64,000 bases of DNA from Hyphomonadaceae bacterium. Lineage in GTDB: Bacteria; Pseudomonadota; Alphaproteobacteria; Caulobacterales; Aquidulcibacteraceae. The notes below the pieces were generated by a model, which saw only the letters and a program-made list of their open reading frames with translations, was not told where the DNA came from and searched no databases. Shown one piece after another: positions 17,511 to 26,143 of the stretch. The stretch lies in contig JAHBYF010000002.1 in NCBI GenBank assembly GCA_019636095.1, forward strand, positions 310,001 to 374,000, written 5' to 3'. Position numbers and translations under genes: made by a program. Position 1 is the stretch's first letter. Every line of letters starts with the position of its first letter.

Positions 17511-17597
17511 CGCTGCTTAACTGATTCAGTATCCATTTACGCTGTTTTTCGAATGCATTACCGCAATTCTTAACACCGCTCGCGTATACCAGAACTC

Positions 17598-18497
17598 ATG
17601 TCGGACAGGCGGACCAAGACAGAGAAGACCCTCAGAATTCTGGTGGTTGATGACAAGCCGTTTCAACGGCGGCTGACGATCGAAACGCTGCGCCAGATGC
17701 GCAGCGTGGTGGTTGAGCATGTCGAAAGCGCCGATCATTGCATCGAGACGCTTCCCCTGTTTGCGCCCGACATCATCGTCACCACGTGGGACATGGATGG
17801 TAGTGACGGCGTCGCCATGACGGCGCGGATCCGCGCCGGCGAATGCGGCGAGACTTTCCGCCGCGTCCCTATCGTGGTCGTCACTGAGCGCGGTCGGCCC
17901 AGTGACATAGATCGTGCCCGCAGTTCGGGCGTAAACGAGTTTGTTCAAACCCCGTTCTCCACCGCGACGCTGCTTCGGCGTGTGCGTGAGACCCAGCGGC
18001 GCATTCGCGATTTCGTTGAGAGCGCCAAATATGTAGGCCCTTGCCGCCGCCGCCGCGCCAGCGAGATTGACTATGATGGCCCTCGCCGCCGCCTGTTCGA
18101 CAGCAACGACAAGCAGGCAGACGCGCCGGACGTACAGATCCGCAAGGGCTTGGCGCGCATGTATTGCGAGCGCATCGGCGAGTTGCTGAAGGCGTTGAAA
18201 CCGGGCGATGCGGACGCTTTGCGCGATCTTGGCTTGACCTCCGGTCAGCTGAGCGCACTCGCGGGCGACATGAAGGACCGGCTCTTGATGTCGGCCTGCT
18301 CATCTCTGTTCAATTACGTCAAGGGTGTCGGCGCCGGCCATTCGCTCAATGCTGAAGTCGTTCAGGCACACCTGGATTCCATCGTGCAATTGGCTGAGCT
18401 GCCTGACTCGCAAGTCGAGCTTCGCCAGACGGTGACGCAGCAGCTTACGGTCATGGTAACCAAAAAGTTGCGCCAAGCCGGTGGGCGCGCCGCCTAA
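17598..18497 (+). CDS. Degenerate (pseudo-)receiver domain protein
   Basis: 299 residues. An N-terminal CheY-like domain (about 12-132) keeps the acidic pair Asp18-Asp19 and Thr96, but the phospho-acceptor Asp is replaced by Thr63 (IIVTTWDMDG against the usual xxSDWxMPxMDG) and the conserved Lys before Pro by Thr118 (FVQTPF). It probably cannot be phosphorylated in the standard way, though Asp65 lies two residues away. The C-terminal half (about 165-299) is helical, has Cys169 and no recognised output domain. It is divergent from marC and shares four bases with the convergent membrane gene. A scaffold or sequestering role is possible but is inference. Confidence 0.85.
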   Translation: MSDRRTKTEKTLRILVVDDKPFQRRLTIETLRQMRSVVVEHVESADHCIETLPLFAPDIIVTTWDMDGSDGVAMTARIRAGECGETFRRVPIVVVTERGRPSDIDRARSSGVNEFVQTPFSTATLLRRVRETQRRIRDFVESAKYVGPCRRRRASEIDYDGPRRRLFDSNDKQADAPDVQIRKGLARMYCERIGELLKALKPGDADALRDLGLTSGQLSALAGDMKDRLLMSACSSLFNYVKGVGAGHSLNAEVVQAHLDSIVQLAELPDSQVELRQTVTQQLTVMVTKKLRQAGGRAA

Positions 18498-18940
18498 GGC
18501 GTCACGTGAACTACGCCGCCATTCTGTGCGGCCTGGATCAAGATTTGGATCGTTTCCGACGTCGCGTAGACCGCCGCCGCAAATGCTACGATGTCCAGCG
18601 GGAGCGCAAGCATGCGCATGAGCGGAGCTGCTCCCCTCGCCGCTGCGCCCACAATCGCGCCAAGCAGCGCTCCGACCAGCACCGCCGCCACCGGCAGCCC
18701 AACTGCAATCAACACCAGACTCTGGCCTTGCCCATGAGTTGCGACGTAGCCGTGCGCGAGCAGCAAACCTGGCGTTAGCAGCGTCAGCACGAACGCAAGC
18801 AGCGCCAACGCATTGTGTTTGGGCTTTTCCTCATCCGGCGAACGCGCTGCGCCCCATTGCTCTGCGAAAACCGAAACGGCCTCAAGCGCAACGGCCACCA
18901 GAAACATCGGCCCGACGATCTGAATCAACGTTCCCAGCAT
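18494..18940 (-). CDS. Small integral membrane protein, unknown function
   Basis: 148 residues with four hydrophobic stretches (about 5-25, 44-66, 74-100, 110-132) and a short charged loop (RSPDEEKPKH). No family recognised. It converges with the pseudo-receiver gene (ATGA-like four-base overlap of the ends) and lies downstream of pdhC with a roughly 106-base gap before the pdhC stop, so it may have its own promoter. Confidence 0.7.
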   Translation of the reverse strand: MLGTLIQIVGPMFLVAVALEAVSVFAEQWGAARSPDEEKPKHNALALLAFVLTLLTPGLLLAHGYVATHGQGQSLVLIAVGLPVAAVLVGALLGAIVGAAARGAAPLMRMLALPLDIVAFAAAVYATSETIQILIQAAQNGGVVHVTP

Positions 18941-19046
18941 GACCAGATCATAGGGCGCCGCGCCGTTCTGTGCAGCGCTTTGAGCGGTGCGCTCGTCGCT
19001 TAATTCACCAAGCGCGGCAGTTCCGTGACGCTGGTCTAGCCGCTCC

Positions 19047-20333
19047 CTACAGCAACATCGCCATCGGATCTTCGAGGAAGCTCTTGAAGGCTTTCAGGAA
19101 AGCTGCCCCCAGCGCACCGTCAACGACGCGGTGATCGCAGGTGACCGTGACGGTCATCATGGTGGCGATGGCGAGCGCATCATTTTTCACAATCGGGCGT
19201 TTTTCCCCGGCGCCGATCGACATGATCATGCCGTGGGGCTCGTTGATGATCGAAGCGAAGCTCTTGATTCCAAGCATGCCCATATTCGAGATGGAAAATG
19301 TGCCGCCCTGGAATTCCTCAGGCTTAAGTTTGCGCTCGCGCGCGCGTTGGGCGAGATCGGCCATTTCGGCGCTAATTTGCGCAAGACCTTTGGTTTCCGC
19401 CGCCCAGATGATCGGGGTGATCAAACCCTGCGGGATCGCAACGGCCACCGCGATGTCGGCGTGGTGGTGCATGGCGATGCCGTCCGGCGTGTAGCTGGCG
19501 TTTGCCTCCGGCACGAGCTTTAGCGCCAGTGCTGCTGCCTTGATGCACATGTCGTTGACGGAGATTTTCACGCCATTGTCGGCGAAGCGCTTGTTGATCT
19601 CACGTCGCGCTTTCAGCAGCGCGTCGATTTCGAGATCGATCGTCAACGGAAAATGCGGGACGTCGCGGAACGAGGCCGTCATGCGCTTGGCGATCGTCTT
19701 ACGCATGAGATCGAGCGGCACGAGATCGTAGCTGTTTGGCCGAATGCCGTAGCTCTCCAACGTCGCTGGCGGCGACTGTTGTGGTGCGGGCTTGGAGACC
19801 TCGCGCGATTGTCGTGACGTCTGCTGTTGTGCTGCGGCCCGTGGCGACTTCGTCGCGGCTTCGACATCCGCCTTTACAATTCGGCCATTGGGGCCGGAGC
19901 CTTGGAGACCGCTCAGATCAATACCGCCCTGCTCCGCCAAACGGCGCGCGAGCGGCGATGCAAGGACGCGCTCGCCTGGGGTCGCGCTCACCGTTTCCGC
20001 CGCAGGCGGGCGCTTCGAGGCCGCCTCAGGCGCTTGCTGCTTCGCGGGCGACGGCTTCACCTCTTGTTTCGGCGCAGGTTTCGGAGCCTCACCTTCCCCC
20101 GATAGCGTCGCTATCGGCGTGTTGACTTTCACGCCTTGGCTGCCTTCCGGCACCAGAATTTCTTCGATGACACCCTCATCAACGGCTTCGACTTCCATCG
20201 TCGCTTTGTCGGTTTCGATCTCGGCGATGACTTGGCCCGGTTCAATTTTGTCACCGGCTTTGACGTGCCATTTGGCGAGGTTGCCCTCCTCCATCGTCGG
20301 CGATAGCGCTGGCATGGTGATGGGCGTGGTCAT
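19047..20333 (-). CDS. pdhC: Pyruvate dehydrogenase E2, dihydrolipoyl acetyltransferase
   Basis: Core of the pyruvate dehydrogenase complex; transfers acetyl from lipoyl to CoA. Domain order: one lipoyl domain (about 1-78, with [14 protein letters not shown] carrying the lipoylated Lys), a Pro/Ala/Lys linker, the peripheral subunit-binding domain (about 125-160, [19 protein letters not shown]), a second linker rich in Gln/Pro, and the catalytic domain (about 200-428) ending with the active-site motif [14 protein letters not shown]. At 428 residues it is typical of alphaproteobacteria. It overlaps the upstream membrane gene by four bases. Confidence 0.97.
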   Translation of the reverse strand: MTTPITMPALSPTMEEGNLAKWHVKAGDKIEPGQVIAEIETDKATMEVEAVDEGVIEEILVPEGSQGVKVNTPIATLSGEGEAPKPAPKQEVKPSPAKQQAPEAASKRPPAAETVSATPGERVLASPLARRLAEQGGIDLSGLQGSGPNGRIVKADVEAATKSPRAAAQQQTSRQSREVSKPAPQQSPPATLESYGIRPNSYDLVPLDLMRKTIAKRMTASFRDVPHFPLTIDLEIDALLKARREINKRFADNGVKISVNDMCIKAAALALKLVPEANASYTPDGIAMHHHADIAVAVAIPQGLITPIIWAAETKGLAQISAEMADLAQRARERKLKPEEFQGGTFSISNMGMLGIKSFASIINEPHGMIMSIGAGEKRPIVKNDALAIATMMTVTVTCDHRVVDGALGAAFLKAFKSFLEDPMAMLL

Positions 20334-20800
20334 CTTTTGCGTTCCTCGATCGACACCGGAATCGCGTCGGGCGTCCAGCGATGCAGGAAGGTGAGATATG
20401 CGAGCGCGACATAGACGAAAACAAGCCCCGCCCAGGTGCAGAGGCGAACGATGTCATCAATGCTGTAGCGATGACCGGTGAGAGCGCCTGCCCACTCTGG
20501 TTTGGCGTTCGCCAATACGGCGCGTCCAGCGGCAGTCAGTTGGCCATCGCCGTCGAGTTCATGCAGGCGCTCAATGAGACCCATCTGTGTCGCTTGCGCG
20601 CCCATCATGACTACAACGAGCATACCCAGGACAAGGGAGACAAAGGCGAAACTGCCAATTTTGGCGGCGACATTGGATGTGCCGATGAAATAATTGAGTG
20701 CGACGACGTATGCGGAAACGATCGAAAAAATGAGCGAAACGCCCACCAACAAGATGTTGGTGAATTGCACGAGTTGCTCGACGACTTCGCCTTCGCTCAT
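20330..20800 (-). CDS. Membrane protein of unknown function within the pdh cluster
   Basis: 156 residues with three hydrophobic segments (about 14-39, 47-69 and 122-141) and a polar central part (residues 75-115, with [20 protein letters not shown]). No family recognised. Four-base overlaps with the GFA-like gene upstream and pdhC downstream place it firmly inside the pdh operon. A link to pyruvate dehydrogenase itself is not implied by its sequence. Confidence 0.75.
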   Translation of the reverse strand: MSEGEVVEQLVQFTNILLVGVSLIFSIVSAYVVALNYFIGTSNVAAKIGSFAFVSLVLGMLVVVMMGAQATQMGLIERLHELDGDGQLTAAGRAVLANAKPEWAGALTGHRYSIDDIVRLCTWAGLVFVYVALAYLTFLHRWTPDAIPVSIEERKR

Positions 20801-21213
20801 GGCGCGGCTTCTTCAGTTAGATGCATCGGCGTCCATCGCGTAATGCGGCGCTGCATGCGCTCTTCCGTCGCCTCACCTTCGAGCGAGGTCATTGTTGTGG
20901 GCAGATGTTTGAGTTCATCGATCTGCAGGCCGACGACGTTGACAACCCCGATCGGTCCGCGCGGGCTCTCCATCAATGTGGCAACATAGGTTCCGCAGTC
21001 GGGACAGACGAGAAAGTCCGCAGTCTTATGGCCGAAGCGATAACGTGTAAGACGTTTGGTCGCGACGAGTGAAAGCCGGCCTTCGGGATCACTCGCGGAC
21101 TTCACTCCACGAGACGAACAGAATCCGCAGCCATCTTGGCGGAGACGCACCGTTTGGTTCGTCTCGTATTCGGCGCTGACCACGCCGCAATGGCAGGCGC
21201 CGCGGTAGATCAC
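20797..21213 (-). CDS. GFA-family (formaldehyde-activating enzyme-like) zinc protein
   Basis: 138-residue protein of the GFA/CENP-V fold, named after glutathione-dependent formaldehyde-activating enzyme; most members have unknown substrates. Zinc-ligand cysteines are visible in [19 protein letters not shown] and [11 protein letters not shown] place the start at GTG 21213, which overlaps the pdhB stop in a GTGA, because similarity begins at once (IYRGACHCG); the frame is open upstream to 21372 but that part is antisense-like shadow of pdhB. It sits between pdhB and a membrane gene with four-base overlaps on both sides. Confidence 0.85.
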   Translation of the reverse strand: MIYRGACHCGVVSAEYETNQTVRLRQDGCGFCSSRGVKSASDPEGRLSLVATKRLTRYRFGHKTADFLVCPDCGTYVATLMESPRGPIGVVNVVGLQIDELKHLPTTMTSLEGEATEERMQRRITRWTPMHLTEEAAP

Positions 21214-22589
21214 CGGTAGGTCACCGCTTTCACGGCGTCGATGATTTTTTCGACGCTCGGCAGCGCCAAGGCTTCGAGATTGGCGGCGTAGGCCAACGGT
21301 GCATCGACCTGATGGACGCGCGTTGGCGGCGCATCCAGATAATCGAACGCGTCGGCTGTGACGCGCGCGCAAATTTCCGCGCCGACGCCCGACTGGCCCC
21401 AGCCCTCTTCGACCGTCACGATCCGGTTGGTCTTACGGACGCTTTCGAGGATGGTTTCGGTGTCGAGCGGGCGCAGCGTGCGCAGGTCGATGACTTCCGC
21501 TTCAATCCCTTGCTTTGCAAGTTCTTCGGCTGCCTTCAGCGCCATGCCCACCATGCGCGAGTGCGCGGTGATGGTGACGTCAACGCCCTGACGGCGCACT
21601 TTCGCTTTGCCAATCGGAACAATCCAATCCTTGAGATCGGGAATTTCAAACTCCTGGCCGTAGAGCATTTCATGCTCAAGAAAGACGACAGGATTGGGGT
21701 TGCGGATCGCGGCTTTCAGCAAGCCTTTCGCGTCAGCGGCGTCGTAGGGCGCGATGACGATGAGGCCAGGCACGTGGCTGTACCAGGACGAGTAATCTTG
21801 ACTGTGCTGTGCAGCGACGCGTGAAGCTGCTCCATTCGGTCCACGGAAGACGATCGAGGATTTGATCTGTCCGCCGGACATGTAGAGCGTCTTGGCGGCT
21901 GAGTTGATGATCTGGTCGATGGCTTGCATCGCGAAGTTCCAGGTCATGAACTCGACTATCGGCTTCAATCCCGCCATCGCCGCGCCGACGCCGAGGCCGG
22001 CAAAGCCGTGCTCAGTGATCGGCGTGTCGACCACGCGTTGCGCGCCAAACTCTTGCAGCAGTTCGCGCGTCACTTTGTAGGCGCCTTGGTACTCGGCGAC
22101 TTCTTCCCCCATAACGAAGACGCGGTCGTCGGCGCGCATTTCTTCCGCCATTGCGTCACGCAGCGCGTCACGCACCGTGATCTTGATCATCTGCGTGCCG
22201 GCCGGGATTTCTGGATCGCTTTGCGCGATCGAATTCCCGCCCCCTTGGGGCGCGGGGTTTGGGGGTGGGGGCCGATTTTCAACGCGCGGCGCGCCAGAAC
22301 GACCCCCCTCACCCTGCCCTCTCCCCCGCGAGGGGGGAGAGGGTTCTTCGCCTTCACCGCTCAGCACCGCGATTGGTGTGTTGACCTTCACGCCCTGCGC
22401 CCCTTCGGCGACGAGGAGCTCAGTCACCGTGCCTTCGTCCACCGCCTCGACCTCCATCGTCGCCTTGTCGGTTTCGATCTCGGCGATGACTCGGCCGGGT
22501 TCGATGGCGTCGCCGACTTTGACGAGCCATTTCGTGAGATTGCCCTCCTCCATCGTCGGAGAAAGCGCGGGCATGAGGATTTGCGTCAT
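21210..22589 (-). CDS. pdhB: Pyruvate dehydrogenase E1 beta subunit with lipoyl domain
   Basis: 459 residues. An N-terminal lipoyl domain (about 1-78, [18 protein letters not shown] with the lipoylated Lys) is joined through a Pro/Gly/Arg linker (about 82-120) to the E1-beta transketolase-like domain (about 130-459, starting [15 protein letters not shown] and including [15 protein letters not shown]). The added lipoyl domain is an alphaproteobacterial trait. The linker is encoded by a palindrome-rich GC element that looks like an inserted repeat. ATG 22589 overlaps the MAPEG stop by one base (TGATG), which decides the start over the longer frame to 22799. Confidence 0.97.
   Translation of the reverse strand: MTQILMPALSPTMEEGNLTKWLVKVGDAIEPGRVIAEIETDKATMEVEAVDEGTVTELLVAEGAQGVKVNTPIAVLSGEGEEPSPPSRGRGQGEGGRSGAPRVENRPPPPNPAPQGGGNSIAQSDPEIPAGTQMIKITVRDALRDAMAEEMRADDRVFVMGEEVAEYQGAYKVTRELLQEFGAQRVVDTPITEHGFAGLGVGAAMAGLKPIVEFMTWNFAMQAIDQIINSAAKTLYMSGGQIKSSIVFRGPNGAASRVAAQHSQDYSSWYSHVPGLIVIAPYDAADAKGLLKAAIRNPNPVVFLEHEMLYGQEFEIPDLKDWIVPIGKAKVRRQGVDVTITAHSRMVGMALKAAEELAKQGIEAEVIDLRTLRPLDTETILESVRKTNRIVTVEEGWGQSGVGAEICARVTADAFDYLDAPPTRVHQVDAPLAYAANLEALALPSVEKIIDAVKAVTYR
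22231..22345. repeat. Palindromic GC-rich repeat inserted in the pdhB linker
   Basis: About 115 bases containing two imperfect hairpins, one near 22237-22260 (CCCGCCCCC with GGGGCGCGGGG) and one at 22319-22344 (CTCTCCCCCGCG with AGGGGGGAGAG). They encode the linker between the lipoyl and E1-beta domains ([14 protein letters not shown] and [13 protein letters not shown]). This type of CCCTCTCCC/GGGAGAGGG palindrome is widespread as a dispersed intergenic repeat in alphaproteobacteria; its presence in frame inside a gene suggests a repeat insertion tolerated in a flexible region. Copy number elsewhere cannot be judged from this window. Confidence 0.65.
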
Positions 22590-22987
22590 CAGACGAGGAT
22601 CCCGAAGAGCGAGAGGAAGATGATTGCGCAGCCGACGATGCCGGCGAACCAAAACAGCGGGCGGATAAATGGCCAGCCGGCGAGATATGTGATCGAGTGC
22701 ACGAGACGCGCGAAGAAGAAGATTTGCGCGCCTAGCACTGTCCACGATGTGGATGCGTTGGTTATGGCGACGATGAGCACGGCGGGTGCAAAGAACCATA
22801 GGTTCTCACGCATGTTGTCGACGTTGCGTTTGGCGCGGGCTGCGAACGTGTTGGGCGACGGGAGATTGTCGCGGTTGTTGGCCATGGCCAGTCCGCCGTT
22901 TTGGCGGATGCCGGCGGTCGCCTGGATAAACACGATCACGAAAAGAAGAATGATCGAATAGGCGAGATATGTGAGTTCTGGCGTCAT
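22589..22987 (-). CDS. MAPEG-family membrane protein
   Basis: 132 residues with four hydrophobic segments (about 5-23, 65-82, 84-103 and 110-131). The pattern [27 protein letters not shown] and [15 protein letters not shown] matches the MAPEG family (membrane proteins related to eicosanoid/glutathione metabolism, YecN-like). The bacterial substrate is unknown. It lies between pdhA and pdhB: 17 bases after the pdhA stop, and overlapping the pdhB start by one base, so it is cotranslated with E1-beta. Confidence 0.88.
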   Translation of the reverse strand: MTPELTYLAYSIILLFVIVFIQATAGIRQNGGLAMANNRDNLPSPNTFAARAKRNVDNMRENLWFFAPAVLIVAITNASTSWTVLGAQIFFFARLVHSITYLAGWPFIRPLFWFAGIVGCAIIFLSLFGILV

Positions 22988-23006
22988 CTTATTTTCCCCC
23001 GCTGGC

Positions 23007-24005
23007 TCATGCTTGGATGTAAATGTCCGTCATCAATTCGCTCGGATTGGGCTCCGGGCTTTCCTGGGCGAACGTCGCGCTCTCGCTGACGATGGCGCGG
23101 ATTTCGCGGTCTGTGGCTTTGAGATCGTCTTCGGTGGCGTAACCGGCGTCGACGATGAGCTTCTTCACGTGCTCAATCGGATCGCGCTTGGCCTTTTGCT
23201 CGTCGACCTCTTCCTTGGTGCGATACTTGGCCGGATCGGACATTGAGTGACCGCGATAACGGTAGGTCTTCATCTCAAGCAGCATTGGCCCCTCTCCCGC
23301 GCGGGCGCGTTCAACGGCGCGTTTGCCGGCTTCGCGCACGGCGACGACATCCATGCCGTCCACTTCTTCGCCTGGAATGTTGAAGCTCACGCCGCGCTTG
23401 TGCAGATGCGTTTCCGACGACGAACGTTGGATCGAGGTGCCCATCGCGTACTGATTGTTTTCGACGATGTAGACGACCGGCAGCTTCCAGAGAGAAGCCA
23501 TGTTGAAGCTTTCATAAACTTGGCCCTGGTTCGCCGCGCCGTCTCCGAAATAGGTCAGGCAGACTTTGCCGTCCTTGCGATACTTGTTCGCGAACGCGAG
23601 ACCGGTGCCGAGCGAGACTTGTGCCCCGACAATGCCATGCCCGCCATAGAACGCCTTCTCGATGCTGAACATGTGCATCGAGCCACCCTTGCCTTTGGAA
23701 TAGCCGCCGCTGCGGCCTGTCAGTTCAGCCATGACGCCGTTTGCGGTCATGCCAGCGGCCAGCATGTGGCCGTGATCGCGATACGCGGTGATGACTTGAT
23801 CGCCCTCGTGCAGCGCGGCTTGCATGCCGACAACCACAGCCTCTTGGCCGATGTAAAGATGGCAGAAGCCGCCGATCAGACCCATGCCGTAGAGCTGACC
23901 GGCGCGCTCCTCGAAGCGGCGGATCAGCAGCATGTCGCGGTAATATTGGAGCAGCTCGTCCTTTGTTGCTTCGGCGCTCGCGTGCTTGCCGTTGCCCTTG
24001 CTCAT
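23007..24005 (-). CDS. pdhA: Pyruvate dehydrogenase E1 alpha subunit
   Basis: 332-residue thiamine-diphosphate-dependent decarboxylase subunit. The TPP/Mg motif is GDGAANQGQVYESFNMASLW...N; the phosphorylation-loop region YRYRGHSMSDPAKYRTKEEV is conserved. GGAGGA lies nine bases before ATG 24005, which decides this start over the open frame to 24131. First pdh gene of the cluster, 127 bases after ftsB, which probably includes the pdh promoter. Confidence 0.97.
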   Translation of the reverse strand: MSKGNGKHASAEATKDELLQYYRDMLLIRRFEERAGQLYGMGLIGGFCHLYIGQEAVVVGMQAALHEGDQVITAYRDHGHMLAAGMTANGVMAELTGRSGGYSKGKGGSMHMFSIEKAFYGGHGIVGAQVSLGTGLAFANKYRKDGKVCLTYFGDGAANQGQVYESFNMASLWKLPVVYIVENNQYAMGTSIQRSSSETHLHKRGVSFNIPGEEVDGMDVVAVREAGKRAVERARAGEGPMLLEMKTYRYRGHSMSDPAKYRTKEEVDEQKAKRDPIEHVKKLIVDAGYATEDDLKATDREIRAIVSESATFAQESPEPNPSELMTDIYIQA

Positions 24006-24131
24006 CGATGATCGTCCTCCGCCGCTACGTAAGGCTGTGCGTGCGCGAAGTGTCCACGCTGAACGGCGCGTTCCTCTTATGCGGGAATGACTTGGCTCGC
24101 TAGGAAGCTTTGCGATGCTGCATCGCAGCAA

Positions 24132-24425
24132 CTAGTCGAGATCGAAGACAAGTTCCTCGCTGTCCCCCGCCGCGAGCGTGATACGCGCACGTTCGTCGAG
24201 ATAGTCACGGTCAAAATGCTCGCCGGGTTGCAGCCGGGCCGCGCGGGCTTTGAGGTTGGTTTCTTCGTTGCTCAGGGCGGCAACACGCTCCTCCAACACA
24301 CGTTCCTGCGCCTGCAGGTCGACATACGCCACGAGACCCTGACGGCCTGTGACGGCTTGTGCGCCGAGATAGAGGATCGCCGCACCCAGCCCTACGCTGA
24401 GCATGACGGAGCCATGTTTCGACAT
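24132..24425 (-). CDS. ftsB: FtsB/DivIC-type septum formation initiator
   Basis: 97-residue single-pass cell-division protein. A short cytoplasmic N-terminus is followed by one membrane helix (about 8-26) and a periplasmic coiled coil (about 35-65, AQERVLEERVAALSNEETNL) and the typical FDRDYLDERAR segment of FtsB/DivIC. It forms a complex with FtsL and FtsQ at the divisome. The position directly upstream of pdhA is conserved in alphaproteobacteria. Confidence 0.92.
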   Translation of the reverse strand: MSKHGSVMLSVGLGAAILYLGAQAVTGRQGLVAYVDLQAQERVLEERVAALSNEETNLKARAARLQPGEHFDRDYLDERARITLAAGDSEELVFDLD

Positions 24426-24466
24426 CGTACCGACCCCAATGCGGCCGGCAAAATGAGTCCTGATCC

Positions 24467-24481
24467 TTAATGAAATCTTTA
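24467..24481. promoter_or_regulatory. Possible CtrA-like site upstream of ftsB
   Basis: TTAATGAAATCTTTA, that is TTAA-N7-TTTA, one mismatch from the CtrA consensus TTAA-N7-TTAA of Caulobacter relatives. It lies about 42 bases upstream of the ftsB start. One imperfect match in an AT-richer patch can arise by chance. Confidence 0.25.
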
Positions 24482-24499
24482 CGGAATCAGGAGCTTGCA

Positions 24500-24527
24500 G
24501 AACAAAACGAGTCCAAAGAGTCTCGTT
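24500..24527 (-). terminator. Possible intrinsic terminator
   Basis: On the minus strand AACGAG, a ten-base loop and CTCGTT are followed by TTGTTC. The stem is only six pairs, so this is a weak candidate. It would end transcription coming from the 31-codon ORF before ftsB. Confidence 0.3.
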
Positions 24528-24635
24528 GAATCAGCTACTTAGGAAAATCGCGCAAGATGTGGTGGGCGCAGAGCGCGGCGACTCCCAAATAGAGTCCTCC
24601 CTCAACGTCGAAAATATTTTTGCAGCTTACCGCGC

Positions 24636-24731
24636 CTAAGCGACAATTTGAGCGGCTTGCGTGAGCGCCGCGAACGCGCCCGGCACGAAAGCTGTCATGG
24701 CGAGCATGATGCAGGCGAAGCGGATCAACAT
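24636..24731 (-). CDS. Possible 31-residue micro-protein
   Basis: ATG 24731 to TAG 24636-24638. The peptide is hydrophobic at first (MLIRFACIMLAMTAFVPG) and then FAALTQAAQIVA: it resembles a short signal-like or membrane peptide. GGGAG lies about eight bases upstream of the ATG, which is good support for translation. It is too short for composition tests, so this stays tentative. Confidence 0.4.
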   Translation of the reverse strand: MLIRFACIMLAMTAFVPGAFAALTQAAQIVA

Positions 24732-24883
24732 TGGCGGGCTCCCTTCGTCATTGCCCTCGGGTGAGGCTCTGAACCTAGCGTGGACCCGGCTAGCCGACCG
24801 TGACCGGCGCTACGCTGCCGTTCAGGTCGATGCGTCCAAACTGATGCTTGGAGCGTTTCCCCACTGACGAGGAGCAGCCTAAA

Positions 24884-26143
24884 ATGGGCGTCATGGCGAA
24901 CGCGCGCGGCTTTGCTGCAGACAACCGGTTACGGGTCTTTGTTTCGCACGCGCGCGCCGACACGGGCTTCGCCGACCAGATCGGCGCCTTCCTGCACAAT
25001 GCAGGGTTCCAGCCCCTGCTCGACCGTTACGAGAGCGGCGGCGCTGGCTGGGAAGAGCGGCTCGGGCGGTTGATTGATAACGCCGACGCGTTGGTGCTGG
25101 TGCTCACCGAGAGTTCCGCCAATTCGGATATGTGCGCGTGGGAAGTGGAGGAAGCGCAACGTTTGGGCAAGCGCGTTGTTCTGGTTTTGCCGGCGCCGCT
25201 TGACGGCGCGGCGCGCGCGCTCGCTGGACTGAACACGGTCTACTTCTACTCCGATCCCTCGGTATCCAATTCTGGCTTTTACGACGGTCAGCGGCGGCTC
25301 GAAGTGGCGCTTCGCGGTGCGGAACGAACGCGCGCAGCAACTGCGCGAACGCAACCTTCACCGCAGGATGAGGCGCGCGAAGCCCGTCGGGCAGAGTCGC
25401 GCGCCCGCAAGGAGGAGCGCAAAGTGCGCAAGGCCGAGCAACGAGAACTCGAAAAGCAGATACGGCGAGCAACCGCGCCGCGCTTCCCGCTATTGCGCGT
25501 GGCGTTTCTTGGTGCGGTCGCGGCAGCTGTGGTCGGCGTAATCATGAAACCGGATCTTCTGGATCAGGCGCGCGCGTCTTGGACCAGCCTTACGTCGGCA
25601 GCTGAGGAGATCACCGCTGAAAATCCGCCTTATTCGCCAATGGACGTGTCGGTTCAGGAATACGCGCCCGAGCGACCGCTTTATGCGGGGCGCAATGGCT
25701 CCAATATCCGGGACTACCCGCTGACAACCGGTGAATTGATCTGGGAGGCCCCCGCGCGCACGCCGATGCGTGTAACCGGACGGCGCATGGTGCAGGGCCA
25801 GTGGTGGTTTCGCGTGGTGCTCGATGACGGTCGCGTGGGGTTCGTCCGGGAAGATGTAGTGACATTTTCGGCGCCGCCCGTTGCTCAAGTCATTGCCGGT
25901 GTAACAGACATCGCGCCGGCCGTGGCTGTCACCGCGGGCCGCGCTGGCGCCAAGGTGCGCACTGCTCCGCGTCGCAACTCCCGCGTTATCGTGCGCGTCG
26001 CGGCGGCGGCTCAGATGCAGGCCACCGGAAAAATCCGCCAAGGTGACCACTGGTGGCTGCGGGTGACGCTTGCCGACGGGCGCGCGGGGTATGTGCGCGA
26101 CGACGTGGTGACGGCAGAGTCGCGGAACGCGGCCTCGCTCTAG
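24884..26143 (+). CDS. TIR domain - transmembrane - double SH3 protein
   Basis: 419 residues. An N-terminal TIR domain (about 14-140) starts with LRVFVSHARAD and carries the candidate catalytic Glu87 in CAWEVEEA. A basic, charged region (about 150-200, many Arg/Glu/Lys; likely helical) precedes one membrane helix (about 210-232). Two bacterial SH3-like repeats follow (about 270-330 and 345-410; RVTGRRMVQGQWWFRV and QATGKIRQGDHWWLRV pair). Bacterial TIR domains often cleave NAD+ or make NAD-derived signals; SH3b modules often bind wall peptides. A cytoplasmic TIR joined to a periplasmic sensor is therefore inferred. AGGAG upstream supports ATG 24884. The 3' end shares four bases with the convergent kinase. 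Confidence 0.85.
   Translation: MGVMANARGFAADNRLRVFVSHARADTGFADQIGAFLHNAGFQPLLDRYESGGAGWEERLGRLIDNADALVLVLTESSANSDMCAWEVEEAQRLGKRVVLVLPAPLDGAARALAGLNTVYFYSDPSVSNSGFYDGQRRLEVALRGAERTRAATARTQPSPQDEAREARRAESRARKEERKVRKAEQRELEKQIRRATAPRFPLLRVAFLGAVAAAVVGVIMKPDLLDQARASWTSLTSAAEEITAENPPYSPMDVSVQEYAPERPLYAGRNGSNIRDYPLTTGELIWEAPARTPMRVTGRRMVQGQWWFRVVLDDGRVGFVREDVVTFSAPPVAQVIAGVTDIAPAVAVTAGRAGAKVRTAPRRNSRVIVRVAAAAQMQATGKIRQGDHWWLRVTLADGRAGYVRDDVVTAESRNAASL

Larger units (their letters stand above)
24426..24883. other. 458-base region between ftsB and the TIR gene
   Basis: The ftsB upstream half (24426-24600) is less GC-rich than its surroundings and contains a possible CtrA-like TTAA-N7-TTTA motif at 24467-24481, a hairpin with a T-tract on the minus strand (24500-24527) and an AT-rich patch near 24608-24620. 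A 31-codon minus-strand ORF lies at 24636-24731. The remaining 150 bases hold the start signals of the TIR gene. An in-frame plus ORF at 24661-24867 has no start signal and no similarity and is not accepted. Confidence 0.5.

Noticed and set aside
24661..24867. Plus-strand ORF of 68 codons before the TIR gene
   Set aside because: No start signal, no similarity, and it overlaps the more plausible minus-strand micro-ORF.
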